This document shows, piece after piece, positions 9,381 to 15,313 of a stretch of DNA of 39,783 nt. A model generated the notes under the pieces. That model ran no database searches. It was not told the origin of the DNA and was given only the letters and a program-made list of their open reading frames with translations. Source of the stretch: an uncultured Clostridia bacterium (GTDB lineage: Bacteria; Bacillota; Clostridia; Oscillospirales; CAG-272); contig CANQQT010000016.1 in NCBI GenBank assembly GCA_947626065.1, positions 1-39,783 on the forward strand, in the 5' to 3' direction. Each line of letters starts with the position of its first letter. Within the stretch, counting starts at the first letter, position 1. The position numbers and the translations under genes were made by a program.

Positions 9381-9902
9381 TCAGTGCTCCTTTTCCGCCC
9401 TTACGGGCTTGAATGTATTTGTATATTCAACCGTCGCCGGTAGAATCCAATCCTGCACGCCGTCCGGGTTTGGCTCCGTCCCGTAAGCGTTCATGCGTGT
9501 TATTCTCGTTATCTCGCGGCCCTGCGAAAGGGCGGGGAATCCCTGCCTCTGAACCGCCTTCCCGTTTATAACTGCAACTTCGCCGCATAACCATTTGCCG
9601 ATGGCGTCAAGCGTCGCCTGAACGGCCAACTTTTGGCTCTCCTGCGTGCTTGCCGTTCGATACACCACCAAAAACGGGTATTGGCAGGTCTGAATTACCC
9701 GCCCTGTAATCGTCCGCTTCTCGGTCATCACAAGCGCCCCACTGTCGGACGAAAACGCGATGCCGGAATCCTTTCCCAATTCCTCGAAAAGGATATCCCG
9801 CCCGATTATCTCGGAGAAATCGGTCATCATGGAAAGCACCGCCCGGGTCAGCCCTTCGTAACCTTCGCCGTCAATCCCTATCGGCTTTGTCTGTTCCGGC
9901 AT
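9381..9902 (-). CDS. phage minor capsid protein (tail terminator position)
   Basis: The ORF track gives 199 codons, but the start at 9902 (MPEQTKPIG) is preferred: it has AGGGGG at good spacing and overlaps the previous stop as TAATG. That leaves 173 residues. The sequence resembles the A118-type 'minor capsid protein' that occupies the tail-terminator slot before the tube protein (FLVVYRTASTQESQKLAVQA). It probably caps the tube and connects it to the head. The longer version would use an internal codon of the neighbour and lacks a ribosome site. Confidence 0.78.
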   Translation of the reverse strand: MPEQTKPIGIDGEGYEGLTRAVLSMMTDFSEIIGRDILFEELGKDSGIAFSSDSGALVMTEKRTITGRVIQTCQYPFLVVYRTASTQESQKLAVQATLDAIGKWLCGEVAVINGKAVQRQGFPALSQGREITRITRMNAYGTEPNPDGVQDWILPATVEYTNTFKPVRAEKEH

Positions 9903-10360
9903 TATTCGTTCCCCCTCATCGCGTTTTGCGCCTGCTGAATCCAGCTTTTCAAATCGGCATTTTTCGCCGCGTCGAACCAATGGGCCGTCACATCCGGGTT
10001 TGCGTGCGTGCTGTACTGCAACTTCTTGCCACTCAAAACCTTTCTATGATTCGGTTTCGCCCACGCTGAGCCGGTCTCTTCGTCCACCATCGCGTTTCCC
10101 TCGTAGAGGAATCGCCCCATCGGAGGAGCCGCCGCGCAGACTCTCCCAGTCCCGGAAAGCGCGGCGCTCATCGCCCGCGTTACGTGTATAAACACACCGG
10201 ACTGCAGGGGCATAAACTTTACCATACTTGTCATGACGGCGGAATCAAGCGCGAATTGCGCTCGATTACAATTCTTTTCGATTCTCCGGAAGCTGATTTC
10301 CGCATGGACGTTGCCGTCCTTTATGCTTAAATCTTTTAACTTTAAAATGTTCTCTGCCAT
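9902..10360 (-). CDS. phage minor capsid protein (HK97 gp10-like position)
   Basis: The tracked ORF (235 codons) runs through the upstream RNA genes, so it must be too long. The best start is the ATG at 10360 (MAENILKLKDLSIKDGNVHA), giving 152 residues. The protein resembles the second minor capsid protein of A118-like phages: amphipathic N-terminus, then FMPLQSGVFIHVTRAMS and a C-terminal WFDAAKNADLKSWIQQAQNA. It is thought to link head and tail. The start lacks a good Shine-Dalgarno site and follows a strong terminator at 10401-10430, which is odd for a structural gene and suggests that the inserted cassette upstream replaced its original leader. Confidence 0.78.
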   Translation of the reverse strand: MAENILKLKDLSIKDGNVHAEISFRRIEKNCNRAQFALDSAVMTSMVKFMPLQSGVFIHVTRAMSAALSGTGRVCAAAPPMGRFLYEGNAMVDEETGSAWAKPNHRKVLSGKKLQYSTHANPDVTAHWFDAAKNADLKSWIQQAQNAMRGNE

Positions 10361-10400
10361 AGTTAATACTTGTAATCGTACCCGGCGGCCTTTCATAATG

Positions 10401-10430
10401 AAAAAAGGATATACCAACATGGGTATATCC
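10401..10430 (-). terminator. intrinsic terminator after tRNA-like RNA 2
   Basis: Read on the minus strand, GGATATACC, a CATGTT loop and GGTATATCC form a perfect 9-bp stem followed directly by TTTTTT. It lies 5 bases after the end of the second tRNA-like fold and would end its transcript. A partly decayed copy of the same GGGATATACC hairpin follows the first tRNA-like fold at 10514-10540. Confidence 0.85.
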
Positions 10431-10435
10431 CTCAG

Positions 10436-10506
10436 AAAGGCACCCGGATTTGGACCGGGAAAATGCTCCGAATCGAGCCGTTTTACCAGACTTAAACTAT
10501 GCCTTT
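10436..10506 (-). ncRNA. tRNA-like RNA 2
   Basis: The 71-nt segment folds as a tRNA except for the anticodon arm. Acceptor stem AAAGGCA/TGCCTTT is a perfect 7 bp and can extend by a G-C pair. TA follows at positions 8-9. The D arm is GTTT/AAAC with a loop holding GG. The T arm is CCCGG/CCGGG with a 7-nt loop TCCAAAT, which keeps T54, C56, purine57 and A58 but has C at 55. The middle hairpin is GCTC/GAGC with a 6-nt loop, so there is no normal 7-nt anticodon loop and decoding is unlikely. CCA is not encoded. A promoter (-10 at 10515-10520) predicts transcription starting at about 10508, one or two bases before the fold, and a terminator follows at 10401-10430. It could also be a decayed tRNA, but the intact stems and dedicated signals argue against that. 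Confidence 0.6.
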
Positions 10507-10514
10507 CCAAGGTG

Positions 10515-10542
10515 ATTATACCGCAATTTTGGTATATCCCAA
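10515..10542 (-). promoter_or_regulatory. promoter for tRNA-like RNA 2
   Basis: On the minus strand TTGGGA (10542-10537), a 16-base spacer and a perfect TATAAT (10520-10515) form a sigma-A-type promoter. The expected start, seven bases past the -10, is about 10508, at the edge of the tRNA-like fold. The promoter occupies the sequence that, after the other copy, forms the terminator hairpin, which suggests that a duplicated hairpin drifted into a promoter. Confidence 0.6.
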
Positions 10543-10543
10543 T

Positions 10544-10610
10544 AGTGACACCCGGAGTCGCACCGGGCCCTCCGCTTGTGCGGCGTCCTCCTTCGTAGAC
10601 GATTATCACT
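10544..10610 (-). ncRNA. tRNA-like RNA 1
   Basis: The 67-nt segment has an acceptor-like stem AGTGATA/TGTCACT (7 bp with one wobble, extendable by a T-A pair), a short D-like arm GTC/GAC with a GG-containing loop, a middle hairpin CCGC/GCGG with only a 4-nt ACAA loop, and a T arm CCCGG/CCGGG with the loop TGCGACT (T54, C56, G57, A58 kept; G at 55). The T stem is identical to that of RNA 2. The middle arm cannot be an anticodon arm. The promoter just upstream predicts a start exactly at 10610, the first base of the fold, so little or no 5' leader would need RNase P. CCA is not encoded. Confidence 0.58.
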
Positions 10611-10616
10611 AATGAG

Positions 10617-10645
10617 ATTATACCATACTTACTCTTGAATTACAA
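10617..10645 (-). promoter_or_regulatory. promoter for tRNA-like RNA 1
   Basis: TTGTAA (10645-10640), a 17-base spacer and a perfect TATAAT (10622-10617) on the minus strand. Seven bases past the -10 is 10610, the first base of the tRNA-like fold. The -35 overlaps the TAA stop codon of the gene at 10640-11038, so the RNA unit starts immediately after that gene. Confidence 0.75.
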
Positions 10646-11038
10646 GCCTATTTTTTTTCTTTTCCTATCCCAAAGTAGAAGAATCCTATCTATAATTTTT
10701 TGCTCTTTTGCATTTGGTTTTCGTGTACCGTATTCGTCATGTTCATATCCTATGTGGGTATGCGGCACCTCTAACTCTCCATGCTTCGGACCTGTTACAT
10801 CTATTTGTCGCGTTCTTTCTCCCTCAACATCGTAGAAGGTTATGTACTTGATATTATTGTTTCCATCCAATGTAGCGTAAACTCTTCCTCGTGTCATGGT
10901 TTCCATAGGGGATTTTGTAGAATTCGTATCAAGATACTTTACAACTTTGATATTACCAAATTGGGCCAAAGTCTTATACTCGCTCCCATACGGCTTCCCG
11001 CTGTCGCTCATCCCACTGCTTGCGCCTCTACCACCCAT
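10640..11038 (-). CDS. GGRGASSG/PHTH phage accessory protein
   Basis: A 132-residue protein starting MGGRGASSGMSDSGKPYG. Its later half has TFYDVEGERTRQIDVTGPKH and a His-rich segment VPHTHIGYEHDE. The GGRGxSSG start and the QID..H..PHTH segment are known to me from small accessory proteins and C-terminal domains of minor head proteins in Bacillota phages, some of them treated as toxin-like; no activity is established that I know of. The His cluster could bind metal or form a nuclease site (inference). It overlaps the DUF4417 gene by 11 bases and has GAGG upstream of its ATG, so the two are co-translated. Composition is more AT-rich than the flanking capsid genes, supporting later insertion. 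Confidence 0.65.
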   Translation of the reverse strand: MGGRGASSGMSDSGKPYGSEYKTLAQFGNIKVVKYLDTNSTKSPMETMTRGRVYATLDGNNNIKYITFYDVEGERTRQIDVTGPKHGELEVPHTHIGYEHDEYGTRKPNAKEQKIIDRILLLWDRKRKKIGL

Positions 11039-11633
11039 TACAGACTGCCTCTTTGAATTTATCTTGAAACGCCTTTATCCGCAAAATATTTCCCGTACAT
11101 TCTTCAGGAACGCTTCCGTAAAAGATAATGCTTTCCGGCTGTAACCGTCGTACCATTTCCGTATATCCGGCGAGAAACAGCTTACGTTTTGCCTTGCCGT
11201 TCATACAACCTACACTGGAAACCGCTACCGTACCGCCCACCGGCTCACCGTCAAAGCACCACTCGAAGCTATCCGGTGTACTCCACGATATTGTTGGTAT
11301 CACATTCACATCGTATTCTTGCAGATACGCACCAACCCAATGTTTGCGGTAGTGGTTGTAAATCTGTATCGCTTTCGGAAAATCTGTGTACATGGAAAAG
11401 TCTGGTGTCATTACATAGCAAAACTGTGAGAGCATTTCTACGTATCGGTCAATATTTGTCCACAGCCTGTTGAATTGGTAGTCGTCAACGAAAAAATGCA
11501 CGCCCTTGTTAGCCCGGTCTTTTACCCCTGACGCATAATTGAACCCGATGAACTCACAGTTTCCTCGAAAATGTGTCGGCAATAGCTGCGGTATGCCGTA
11601 TTCGCCCACGCCGTCAAATATCCTGCGTTCCAA
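11028..11633 (-). CDS. DUF4417-family protein (start uncertain)
   Basis: A 201-residue protein with the conserved blocks FVDDYQFNRLWTNIDRYVEM, TPDFSMYTDFPKAIQIYNHY, VIPTISWSTPDSFEWCFDG and ESIIFYGSVPEE, which I recognise as DUF4417, a family found in phages, plasmids and some bacteria with unknown function. The only standard start in frame is TTG at 11633, with no ribosome site. The frame stays open and conserved-looking upstream (SRNLRNYEKLERRIFDGVG) to a TGA at 11676 that is the stop of the previous gene, so a non-standard start such as ATA at 11669, or read-through, is possible. It is the first gene of the inserted cassette. Confidence 0.75.
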   Translation of the reverse strand: MERRIFDGVGEYGIPQLLPTHFRGNCEFIGFNYASGVKDRANKGVHFFVDDYQFNRLWTNIDRYVEMLSQFCYVMTPDFSMYTDFPKAIQIYNHYRKHWVGAYLQEYDVNVIPTISWSTPDSFEWCFDGEPVGGTVAVSSVGCMNGKAKRKLFLAGYTEMVRRLQPESIIFYGSVPEECTGNILRIKAFQDKFKEAVCNGW

Positions 11634-11675
11634 TTTCTCATAGTTACGGAGATTTCTTGAATCGTTTATACTCTG

Positions 11676-12182
11676 TCACCGCCCCATCAGCTCGAAATGA
11701 GGAATCACAGTATACGGCCCGCCTACCGATGAAATCGCAAAAACATAATCGTTCACGCGGTTCATATACCCATAGAATCCCTCGTCGGTCTCATAGTCTG
11801 AATCGGATATAACTTTCTCTCCGTTCCATTCCCCGAACCAGAAGAAATCGAAAGCGTTACCAGCCTCGAAGGTTACGCACGACGGCAACAAATCGTTTAC
11901 TTGCGCGTCCCATTCATCCGGCGGTAGCCATATTTTCCCTCCGATTACAAGCTTTTTCCCGGCAAGCCAAGGGATCTGTTTCACCTGAGGCTCGCCCGGT
12001 TTCAGCTCCTCGAGGGAATACCGGATATTCAAGACGGCGCTGTCTTGCGTCTGTGGCCCGTATTTGGCGATAATCGCCGCCTTGTCCATGTTCAGATGAA
12101 CCCCGGAAAGCACGGTCGGGTACCACGTCCCGCCAAGTCGGCTTTCGTATCGGTTGAAAAGTGTTATCGTGTCGTTATACAT
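11676..12182 (-). CDS. phage head-tail connector/minor capsid protein
   Basis: A 168-residue protein (MYNDTITLFNRYESRLGGTW) containing IWLPPDEWDAQ and a C-terminal GGPYTVIPHFELMGR. It follows the head-tail adaptor and comes before the two minor capsid genes, the slot of the head-closure or stopper protein. I recall similar proteins as DUF6751 or minor capsid protein 1. The start overlaps the preceding stop by 8 bases and has only a weak ribosome site, so translation is probably coupled. In related phages the next gene is the minor capsid protein now at 9902-10360; here the DUF4417/RNA cassette interrupts. Confidence 0.72.
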   Translation of the reverse strand: MYNDTITLFNRYESRLGGTWYPTVLSGVHLNMDKAAIIAKYGPQTQDSAVLNIRYSLEELKPGEPQVKQIPWLAGKKLVIGGKIWLPPDEWDAQVNDLLPSCVTFEAGNAFDFFWFGEWNGEKVISDSDYETDEGFYGYMNRVNDYVFAISSVGGPYTVIPHFELMGR

Positions 12183-12687
12183 GACTGCACCGAAAGGGAT
12201 AACGTCCCATGTAAAGGAGATTTACCCCGTTAGCGTCCGCGATTCCTGAAAGGTACTCCCGCGCGATATCGTTATAGAGCGCGGCCTCTTCTTCTTTGCT
12301 CGCCGCCGCTTTGCCGAAAGCGCTTCCGGAAGACTCAGAAGAGGAGGAGCTAAAGGAAATACTTTCATTTCCGGCGGAAATGGAAGATATCACCTTCCCG
12401 TGAACCCCATTCTCTGACTCCACAAAGCCGCTTGCAAGCGCGTTTTCTTTCCCAGCCTGCTCAACTCTGTAGGCCGTGTCAATAAACGCGCAAACGCACC
12501 GTTTGACGGCCTCTGCGTCCTCCTCATCGACCGGGAAGGCGGCTTTCAGCTTTCGCACCCCGTCAATCCCGGTCGTCATTCGGTCAAGTCTGCGGCAAGC
12601 TCCCCAAGACAGACGGAGGAACTCTGCCTCGGGAATTGCCTCGTCGCCGGTTATTTTTTTATAAAAATCATAGTCGACGTATGCCAT
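12175..12687 (-). CDS. head-tail connector (adaptor) protein
   Basis: A 170-residue protein with an all-helical N-terminus (MAYVDYDFYKKITGDEAIPE, then AEFLRLSWGACRRLDRMT) typical of gp6/gp15-like head-tail adaptors, which add as a ring below the portal. The middle contains a long serine run (SFSSSSSESSGS) that looks like a flexible linker. It lies directly after the major capsid gene, the normal position. AGTGCGGC-type spacing and GAGGAG upstream support the ATG at 12687. Confidence 0.78.
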   Translation of the reverse strand: MAYVDYDFYKKITGDEAIPEAEFLRLSWGACRRLDRMTTGIDGVRKLKAAFPVDEEDAEAVKRCVCAFIDTAYRVEQAGKENALASGFVESENGVHGKVISSISAGNESISFSSSSSESSGSAFGKAAASKEEEAALYNDIAREYLSGIADANGVNLLYMGRYPFRCSHV

Positions 12688-12777
12688 GCCGCACTCCTCA
12701 AGTTTTCTTTCTCGCCCTCTTTGTAGTCACCGTCAGGGGCTGCCCGGGGGCATTGATTTTTAGTGGGTCAGCCCGGA

Positions 12778-13650
12778 TTATTCCCCCGGCGTAATGGACG
12801 CTACCACGATGCCGTCGGTCTTTTCCGCGAACAGCTCGATTCCGCTTACAACGGTGTCGGTCGCGGTCATATTGGAATAGTCCGCCTCCTCGTGAATACC
12901 GATATACCCGGTGTCGTCGGAGGTGAACGTAAACGCCTCGGACAGGTCTGCGCCGTTCACGGGGATATAATACATCACGATATTGTCCCGCGCCGTCGCG
13001 TAAATCTTGCCCTGCTCTACCGACGAATTGAAGAACACGTCGCCGAGTCCGAGGAAGTTTGAAATATAGCTCATGCCGAACGCGGTCTGAGTGGTGATGT
13101 TCGCCGCCGCAAGATAGTTCGCAACATCGAGCGGATTCATGAAGAACACCGTGCCGACTTCATCATCTTCAAACAGAATTTGAAGCTTGCCCCACGCCTG
13201 CGCGAGCGCGTCCTGAAACGTCTTGCCGGTCGCCAGTGTGCTTCCTTTCGCGAGAAAGTCAAAAAAGTCCTTGCGGATCCCCTTCTGAATATCGCGCAGC
13301 ATTTCCTCAGTCGTCATATCGACTGCCTGATCGTACCCTCGGTCGATGATAGCCTCGGCGGGGGTCGCCTTGCGCCACTTCTTGAGCGTTATCTCCTTGT
13401 AGTCCTGCGCTGTGACGGTATACTTTGACAGAGGGATGGTGTCTCCCTCGTCAACCTTGCCGCCGCCCTCGTCGAGCGTACCTGTTGCCTTGTACGATTT
13501 AAGAATCGTTCCCGCCTGTTTCGGGATCTGTCTCGTTACGCCCAGCGCCTCCATGAGCTTCTTCACGGAATAGCCGAACATATTCACAAATTCGACTTCG
13601 CGCACACGCGCAAGGTCTGCTTTTTTAATAAGCTTTTCATCTGCTGGCAT
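12778..13650 (-). CDS. major capsid protein
   Basis: A 290-residue protein following a scaffold gene, with features of HK97-fold coats: an N-terminal arm, a G-rich loop after residue 55 (KATGTLDEGGGKVDEGDTIP), then the P-domain-like region IQKGIRKDFFDFLAKGS and VFFMNPLDVANYLA, and a final beta segment. No protease gene is seen, so maturation may occur without cleavage, as in several Bacillota phages. AAAGGAG precedes the ATG. This would be the most abundant virion protein. Confidence 0.92.
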   Translation of the reverse strand: MPADEKLIKKADLARVREVEFVNMFGYSVKKLMEALGVTRQIPKQAGTILKSYKATGTLDEGGGKVDEGDTIPLSKYTVTAQDYKEITLKKWRKATPAEAIIDRGYDQAVDMTTEEMLRDIQKGIRKDFFDFLAKGSTLATGKTFQDALAQAWGKLQILFEDDEVGTVFFMNPLDVANYLAAANITTQTAFGMSYISNFLGLGDVFFNSSVEQGKIYATARDNIVMYYIPVNGADLSEAFTFTSDDTGYIGIHEEADYSNMTATDTVVSGIELFAEKTDGIVVASITPGE

Positions 13651-13664
13651 TTTCTTTTTCTCCT

Positions 13665-14303
13665 TTACTGTTCAAAAAGTTCCATATGTTGAGCAATAGC
13701 CGCCCGCCGCTCGCTCCGGTCTTTAATTGCCATGATTTGTTCTTTCGTCATTCTCACTTTCCCGTTGCTTCCGGTAGTGGCTGGCTGTGTGAATCGGGCT
13801 TTACTCTGTTCAAGGGCCTCCTGCTTTTGGTCGACGAAAGCGGAAGAATCGTTCTTTTTTATCTGTTCCAGTAAGTCAGATAAACCAAGGATTTTTCCGT
13901 CTTTCAGCTTCAGCTCTGCCGCCTTAATCTGCGCCATCACATCACGCTTTGCCGCCTCGCTCGAAAACTTTACGCTTTCCAGCTCTGTTTTCAGCGCGTC
14001 GGAAAAATCGCGCTCGTAAATCTGCGCCTGAGCGCTTTTTTCCGCGTTTGCGGCCTTCGTTTTCCAATCGTCCAGCTCTTTTTTCATGGTGTCAAGGTCG
14101 ACCCCATCGAACCCTTTTAGGGTCGTTTCGGCGGTGTTGGCCTTTTCCTTCCAAGTGTCCCTCTCGACTTCAAGCTTCCCGATTTTCTTTTCGTGTTCGG
14201 CCTTCGTCAGATAATTTTCCGATACTTTTTTCAGAAAATCGTCTTTTTTATCGTCTCCAACGGTAAGCCCGAACTCCTTGCAAATTTCGACAATGTTCTC
14301 CAT
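13665..14303 (-). CDS. capsid scaffold protein (GP20-like)
   Basis: The start is set at 14303 (MENIVEICKEFGLTVG) because a perfect AGGAGG lies 6 bases upstream; the tracked ORF adds 13 residues without support. The 212-residue protein is highly charged and coiled coil (residues about 40-110: HEKKIGKLEVERDTWKEKAN) with a short C-terminal motif, the classic scaffold layout. Such proteins fill the procapsid and leave before packaging. It lies directly upstream of the major capsid gene. Confidence 0.9.
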   Translation of the reverse strand: MENIVEICKEFGLTVGDDKKDDFLKKVSENYLTKAEHEKKIGKLEVERDTWKEKANTAETTLKGFDGVDLDTMKKELDDWKTKAANAEKSAQAQIYERDFSDALKTELESVKFSSEAAKRDVMAQIKAAELKLKDGKILGLSDLLEQIKKNDSSAFVDQKQEALEQSKARFTQPATTGSNGKVRMTKEQIMAIKDRSERRAAIAQHMELFEQ

Positions 14304-14470
14304 AATATCCTCCTGAACGTGATTTATAAACCGGGTCGTCACCGGTACGGATTAAGCCCGATGAACCCCGGGCAAGGTTGGTATCCGCCGCAGGTGCCGC
14401 CCCTGCGTTCGCGCTGGCTCGGATATAGGGCGGGGAAGAGTCCCTCCCGGTTTTTAAGAAATCGCGGATT
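14304..14470 (-). other. long structured leader of scaffold gene
   Basis: About 165 bases before the scaffold start carry no gene I can support. On the minus strand it is rich in G/C stems, including GCCCG/CGGGC around a GGGTTCAT loop, nested in CGGAT/ATCCG. Read in the frame of the mini-ORF upstream, it is open after one TGA until TGA at its end (Gly/Cys/Pro-rich). It may be a regulatory leader or the remains of a small gene. Confidence 0.35.
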
Positions 14471-14536
14471 TCATTTTTGAAATATGGGCGCGGTTTGCCC
14501 CATTCCTCCGTAATAATAGGGGTACTGATAATTCAT
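14471..14536 (-). CDS. possible 21-residue leader peptide
   Basis: MNYQYPYYYGGMGQTAPIFQK follows GGAGG at good spacing (GGAGGAAAAAGCG, then ATG), so ribosomes should start here. It is Tyr-rich and ends at a TGA, after which the same frame continues open for about 45 codons. Short Tyr/Gly/Pro proteins occur in front of scaffold genes in this phage group, so it may be a small or broken structural gene, or a leader peptide controlling the scaffold operon. Confidence 0.35.
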   Translation of the reverse strand: MNYQYPYYYGGMGQTAPIFQK

Positions 14537-14572
14537 CGCTTTTTCCTCCGAACATTTGTACTTTTATTTTAC

Positions 14573-14599
14573 AAAAGAAAAAGGGCCTTTAAAAGACCC
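14573..14599 (-). terminator. intrinsic terminator downstream of 11-bp repeats
   Basis: On the minus strand GGGTCTT, a short loop and AAGGCCC (one T-G wobble) form a stem followed by TTTTTCTTTT. It insulates the scaffold/capsid operon from transcripts coming through the repeat array. Confidence 0.65.
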
Positions 14600-14600
14600 A

Positions 14601-14688
14601 AAAAGTAGCGGAAAAGTAGCGGAAAAGTAGCGGAAAAGTAGCGGAAAAGTAGCGGAAAAGTAGCAGAAAAGTATCAAGAAAGTATCAA
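14601..14688. repeat. array of eight 11-bp phased repeats
   Basis: Eight head-to-tail copies of an 11-base unit AAAAGTAGCGG (minus strand CCGCTACTTTT). Copies 1-5 are perfect, copy 6 has one change, copies 7-8 are degenerate. The period is close to one DNA turn, so every A-tract faces the same side, giving a curved DNA or a one-sided row of protein sites. The array sits between two minus-strand terminators and next to an HTH gene. Roles as operator, packaging or partition-like site are possible. Confidence 0.95.
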
Positions 14689-14716
14689 AAAAGGGCGGCC
14701 AGTCACCCGGTCGCCC
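14687..14716 (-). terminator. intrinsic terminator of the gene-HTH moron
   Basis: On the minus strand GGGCGACC, an 8-base loop and GGCCGCCC form a stem with one mismatch, followed by TTTTTT. It begins 5 bases after the stop codon of the HTH gene and closes the unit that starts at the consensus promoter at 15265-15293. Confidence 0.85.
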
Positions 14717-14720
14717 TTCG

Positions 14721-14930
14721 TCAATCTTCTTTTTTCCTTTGCTTTTTCAAAGGCTCCATCGATTCAAGCTTTTCAATGAGGAGCCGAGCGGCCCATTCCG
14801 GGGGCGCTCGTTTCTCGTTCTCCCAGCTCCATACCGTCATCGCAGGGATACCAAAAACCTTATTGAAGCCCCTCTGCGAAATATGAAGCCTTTTTCTCTC
14901 TGCTTTCAATTTCTCCGAAAATTCACTCAT
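14721..14930 (-). CDS. small HTH (XRE-like) regulator, Aca-like position
   Basis: A 69-residue protein. Residues about 6-45 form a lambda-repressor-type HTH (LKAERKRLHISQRGFNKVFG, IPAMTVWSWENEKRAPPEWA), followed by a short helix and basic tail. No effector or dimer domain is present. It is the second and last gene of a two-gene unit with its own consensus promoter and terminator, overlapping the first gene by ATGA. Anti-CRISPR-associated (Aca) regulators have the same size, place and fold and repress their operon through inverted repeats at the promoter; that this is an Aca is inference. It may bind the ACAAAATTTGT palindrome inside the promoter or the adjacent 11-bp repeats. Confidence 0.82.
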   Translation of the reverse strand: MSEFSEKLKAERKRLHISQRGFNKVFGIPAMTVWSWENEKRAPPEWAARLLIEKLESMEPLKKQRKKED

Positions 14931-15226
14931 TCTTTGCCCTCCTTCTTTTCTTCCGGTTTCCAGCTTTCGCTGTAGACAAGATAAGAATCGTCCACCATGT
15001 TCTCAAGGGAGAACTCGCGCCACGCGTCTTCTGCGCTCTGCCCGTCCTCGCACGGGATAGAATAGCCGGAGATGATGAACTCCCGCGTTTCCTGCTCTTT
15101 CTCGGTCAGGCTCTGGTAAGCTCGTTCCGCCGCCGCTCTTGCTTCTTCAAGGCTGAATCCGACGTAATCCTCGAACCAGTCGCGCCCTTCTGCTCCGCTT
15201 TCCGTGATATAAATGATTTTTTTCAT
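14927..15226 (-). CDS. small acidic phage protein, candidate anti-defence factor
   Basis: A 99-residue protein (MKKIIYITESGAEGRDWFED) with no membrane segment and a strong excess of Glu/Asp over Lys/Arg. Central motif GFSLEEARAAAERAYQSLTE suggests helix-rich structure; the C-terminus is EEKKEGKE. I know proteins of this shape as unnamed conserved genes in Clostridia prophages but not their function. It is expressed from its own consensus promoter and paired with an HTH gene, inside the structural region: the arrangement of anti-CRISPR operons. A DNA mimic or other anti-defence role is plausible but unproven. GAGAGG before the ATG supports the start. Confidence 0.72.
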   Translation of the reverse strand: MKKIIYITESGAEGRDWFEDYVGFSLEEARAAAERAYQSLTEKEQETREFIISGYSIPCEDGQSAEDAWREFSLENMVDDSYLVYSESWKPEEKKEGKE

Positions 15227-15264
15227 TTTTCTTTACCTCTCTTTTTGTTTTTCATTGTAATTCA

Positions 15265-15293
15265 ATTATATCACAAATTTTGTACGTTGTCAA
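15265..15293 (-). promoter_or_regulatory. full-consensus promoter of the gene-HTH moron
   Basis: On the minus strand TTGACA (15293-15288), 17 bases, TATAAT (15270-15265): both boxes match the sigma-A consensus exactly. The spacer contains the palindrome ACAAAATTTGT, a natural operator candidate. Such a strong promoter within the late genes should be active from entry unless repressed, probably by the HTH protein it drives. Confidence 0.92.
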
Positions 15294-15313
15294 GCGCTTT
15301 TTAAAAAAATTTC

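Noticed and set aside
9902-10609. Tracked 235-residue ORF
   Set aside because: Its first 83 codons cover the two RNA genes and a strong terminator; only the part from 10360 looks like capsid protein.
10436-10610. Two ordinary phage tRNA genes
   Set aside because: Acceptor, D and T arms fit, but no 5-bp stem with a 7-nt anticodon loop can be drawn in either; the middle hairpins have 4- and 6-nt loops. They are therefore listed as tRNA-like RNAs.
12698-12777. Minus-one frameshift extension of the major capsid protein
   Set aside because: The -1 frame stays open for about 27 codons past the stop, but it is also open far upstream because of codon bias, and I see no convincing slippery heptamer or following structure.
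11676-14473. Stop-codon reassignment (TGA read as an amino acid) in this phage
   Set aside because: TGA after the 21-residue ORF and before DUF4417 are followed by open frames, but many other phage and host genes end in TGA at the expected length, so a general recoding is unlikely.
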